Assembly (NCBI GenBank): GCA_021397835.1
Contig: JAJFZO010000550.1
Span: forward strand, 55,001-119,000
DNA length: 64,000 nucleotides
Origin: Moringa oleifera
Taxonomy: Eukaryota; Streptophyta; Magnoliopsida; Brassicales; Moringaceae
Direction: 5' to 3'
Below the pieces are notes generated by a model, which was not told the DNA's origin, searched no databases, and saw nothing but the letters and a program-made list of their open reading frames with translations. Position numbers and translations under genes: made by a program. Positions 63,363-64,000 of this stretch are shown here, piece after piece (position 1 is the stretch's first letter; each line of letters starts with the position of its first letter).

Positions 63363-64000
63363 CACTAGCACTGCTACTTCATCGTTCAACTCCTTTTGTG
63401 GTTGCCTTCATGTCTACTTGTACCAGCAACTGCCATTAGGCTAACGGTAGGAGAACCCAATGCAAATGTCTATTAAGGCTCACAACTGTTGCTAGGTTAT
63501 TGCTGAATTGCTCTAGTATTGACTCTATGATCACTTGCGTCAGTGATTGACCGAAAATAGTTGTTGGGATCTCTTAAATCAATTAACTATCTCAGGGTCA
63601 TCGTTGGGCTCCCCCAATGTCGGTACTAGCTTTTCCCAATTTCGTCATCTCCCAGCACCTATAACTACCCATCAATAAAGGTTAGAAAGTCATTGGGCTC
63701 TTTTAATGCTTGCCCTTGTGTCTACCTATGGCAGTGACAGCCTAGCTATAGTCATAGGGCTCTCCCAACACTAGCGATTGTCATTGGGTAATCGTTGGGC
63801 TTCCCTTATGCTAGTACTAGCATTTACAGATACTGATAAGTGCCTCACTAAAATGATAAGGCTCTCCCAAGGTTCCCCTAATGTCGGTATCAATGTTTGC
63901 CAACACCCGTAACTACATAGCAGTAGTAGTAAGGCAACCGTTAGGTCCTCTCGAAGTTAACACAAGGATTTACTGATAGAAACGACTTCTTCATGATAGT
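63363..64000. repeat. Hierarchical satellite continuing past the window
   Basis: The submonomer pattern continues without change to the last base (for example CAGTAGTAGTAAGGCAACCG near 63927), so the array extends beyond the right edge. Unit identity is not clear from the short stretch. Confidence 0.85.

Noticed and set aside
6705..64000. Regularly spaced repeats as a CRISPR array
   Set aside because: Repeats are adjacent satellite submonomers with no unique spacers, the units diverge gradually, and the context is eukaryotic without cas genes.
14580..64000. Ancient coding gene family behind the second satellite
   Set aside because: All frames are short (under ~110 codons) and stops recur in every frame of the unit. 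Submonomer lengths of 40, 62 and 73 are not multiples of three, so no frame is preserved.

Overview
The window looks like plant nuclear heterochromatin, probably centromeric, pericentromeric or knob-like. It is almost entirely tandem (satellite) DNA, and the only recognisable gene is a decayed hAT-superfamily transposase. I found no intact host gene, rRNA, tRNA, CRISPR array or bacterial-type signal. The plant assignment rests on the transposase (BED zinc finger, hAT dimerisation domain), its plant-type TAGRGGTG-like termini, and the satellite-dominated, transition-rich sequence. The species cannot be named from the sequence alone.

Layout. (1) About 1-950: three head-to-tail copies of a ~317 bp repeat. 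(2) About 951-1640: unassigned spacer, partly AT-rich. (3) About 1640-6704: ~28 head-to-tail copies of a GC-rich 182 bp satellite. Its many apparent reading frames (up to 223 codons) are read-through of the repeat. (4) 6705 to the end: a second, unrelated satellite, interrupted once by (5) a 4,728 bp hAT element at 9844-14571 flanked by an exact 8 bp target-site duplication. The hAT element carries a TATA-like promoter, a hairpin-rich leader and a transposase pseudogene with five in-frame stops and one frameshift.

The second satellite is the most interesting object. It is built on four nested levels. Level 1: short submonomers of about 40, 62, 72 and 73 bp, each starting with a CAACAACTRCC-like motif and ending in a CCAACACC/CCAGCACC/ATGCC-like motif. 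Level 2: quartets in the fixed order 72/73-72/73-40-62 (~247 bp). Level 3: units of ~1.75 kb made of about seven such blocks. Level 4: superunits of about eight non-identical level-3 units (named e, f, g, h, a, b, c, d here), present three times in tandem at 22,759-37,775, 37,776-51,577 and 51,578-~63,362. The superunit lengths differ because of identifiable internal duplications (0.9 kb and 1.25 kb) and deletions (about 0.6, 1.35 and 1.5 kb) whose junctions lie in homologous submonomers, the signature of unequal exchange.

No genes work together here. The only functional system ever present was the hAT transposon, now apparently non-autonomous. Differences between satellite copies are mostly C/T and G/A transitions, and the stops in the transposase are also explicable as C-to-T changes. 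This fits long-term cytosine methylation (inference).
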